Part shown: in pieces, positions 63,868-64,000 of the stretch
How the letters are laid out: each line of letters starts with the position of its first letter
Position numbering within the stretch: position 1 is the stretch's first letter
DNA from: Paenibacillus peoriae
GTDB taxonomy: Bacteria; Bacillota; Bacilli; Paenibacillales; Paenibacillaceae
Reading direction: 5' to 3'
NCBI RefSeq assembly: GCF_022531965.1
Contig: NZ_CP092831.1
Coordinates: 5,179,001 to 5,243,000 of the forward strand
Length of the DNA stretch: 64,000 bases
Position numbers and translations under genes: made by a program
The notes under the pieces: model-generated
What the model was told of the DNA's origin: nothing
What the model saw: only the letters and a program-made list of their open reading frames with translations
The model's database searches: none

Positions 63868-64000
63868 TTATCTTCCCACTACACCTGTGGAGTTAATTAA
63901 TTTATCCAATAATTGATCGAATGTGGTCATAAACCGAGCAGCGGCGCTGTAGGCATGCTGAAACTTGATCATATTGGACATTTCTTCATCCAGTGAAACA
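63868..64000 (-). CDS. flgK: FlgK C-terminal end (partial)
   Basis: Only the last 43 or so codons are in the window; the gene continues past base 64000. The tail SLDEEMSNMIKFQHAYSAAA, then FMTTFDQLLDKLIN, is the standard C-terminal helix of hook-associated protein 1. Its position just before flgL agrees. Confidence 0.9.
   Translation of the reverse strand, partial: VSLDEEMSNMIKFQHAYSAAARFMTTFDQLLDKLINSTGVVGR

Overview
The window looks like a chromosomal segment of a motile, spore-forming Paenibacillus close to P. polymyxa. This rests on a GH44-GH26 plant-polysaccharide enzyme of a type known from that species, S-layer homology proteins, a Gram-positive flagellar region with fliW-csrA, strong AGGAGG-type ribosome sites with frequent GTG/TTG starts, and gene order resembling the Bacillus subtilis flgL-fliW-csrA-hag-flaG-fliD-fliS-fliT-hpf-secA-prfB-yvjA ... 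ftsEX-ctpB-minJ backbone. Most genes are on the minus strand. No rRNA, tRNA, CRISPR array, insertion sequence or prophage was seen.

Layout on the + coordinates. 1-3.4 kb: the 5' part of a multidomain GH44-FN3-CBM35-GH26 glycanase (runs off the edge), preceded by the tail of a lost CBM3-bearing gene and its terminator. 3.5-11 kb: a small unknown gene, a phospholipid-methyltransferase-like gene, then a cell-envelope block (ftsE, ftsX, an M23 endopeptidase, ctpB, minJ). A perfect match to the WalR box lies between ftsE and a divergent VanW/G5 gene. 11-15 kb: VanW protein, SLH surface protein, esterase. 15-22.4 kb: a six-gene surface-glycosylation cluster with two GT-C membrane transferases, a GtrA-type flippase, a DPM-type GT2, a GT2 fused to tandem MshEN (potential c-di-GMP) domains, and a small coupled coiled-coil protein. 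22.9-31.4 kb: the arginine operon argC-J-B-D-F-G-H with a recognisable promoter and palindromic operator candidate. 31.7-34.9 kb: an SMP-30/gluconolactonase gene with a peculiar start, a YitT/YvjA membrane protein, and prfB with its programmed +1 frameshift. 35-38.8 kb: a hairpin-rich intergenic element, secA and hpf.

39.2-50.3 kb: one 11-kb plus-strand gene for a 3691-residue protein made of a unique N-terminal domain and 26 DUF11-type repeats. These are organised as alternating A/B units with an almost invariant 768-bp period; no signal peptide or wall anchor is visible. 50.4-64 kb: a cold-shock gene and the late flagellar region (flgK end, flgL, DUF6470, fliW, csrA, flagellin, a five-gene flagellin-glycosylation island, flaG, fliD, fliS, fliT). 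The flagellin leader carries a SigD promoter and a CsrA-type hairpin, so the FliW-CsrA-flagellin circuit appears intact.

The most unusual items are the giant A/B-periodic DUF11 protein, the MshEN-GT2 fusion in the three-component glycosylation cluster, and the AT-rich flagellar sugar island with an LpxD-like acyltransferase carrying a zinc ribbon. All calls were made by reading the sequence; no database search was run.
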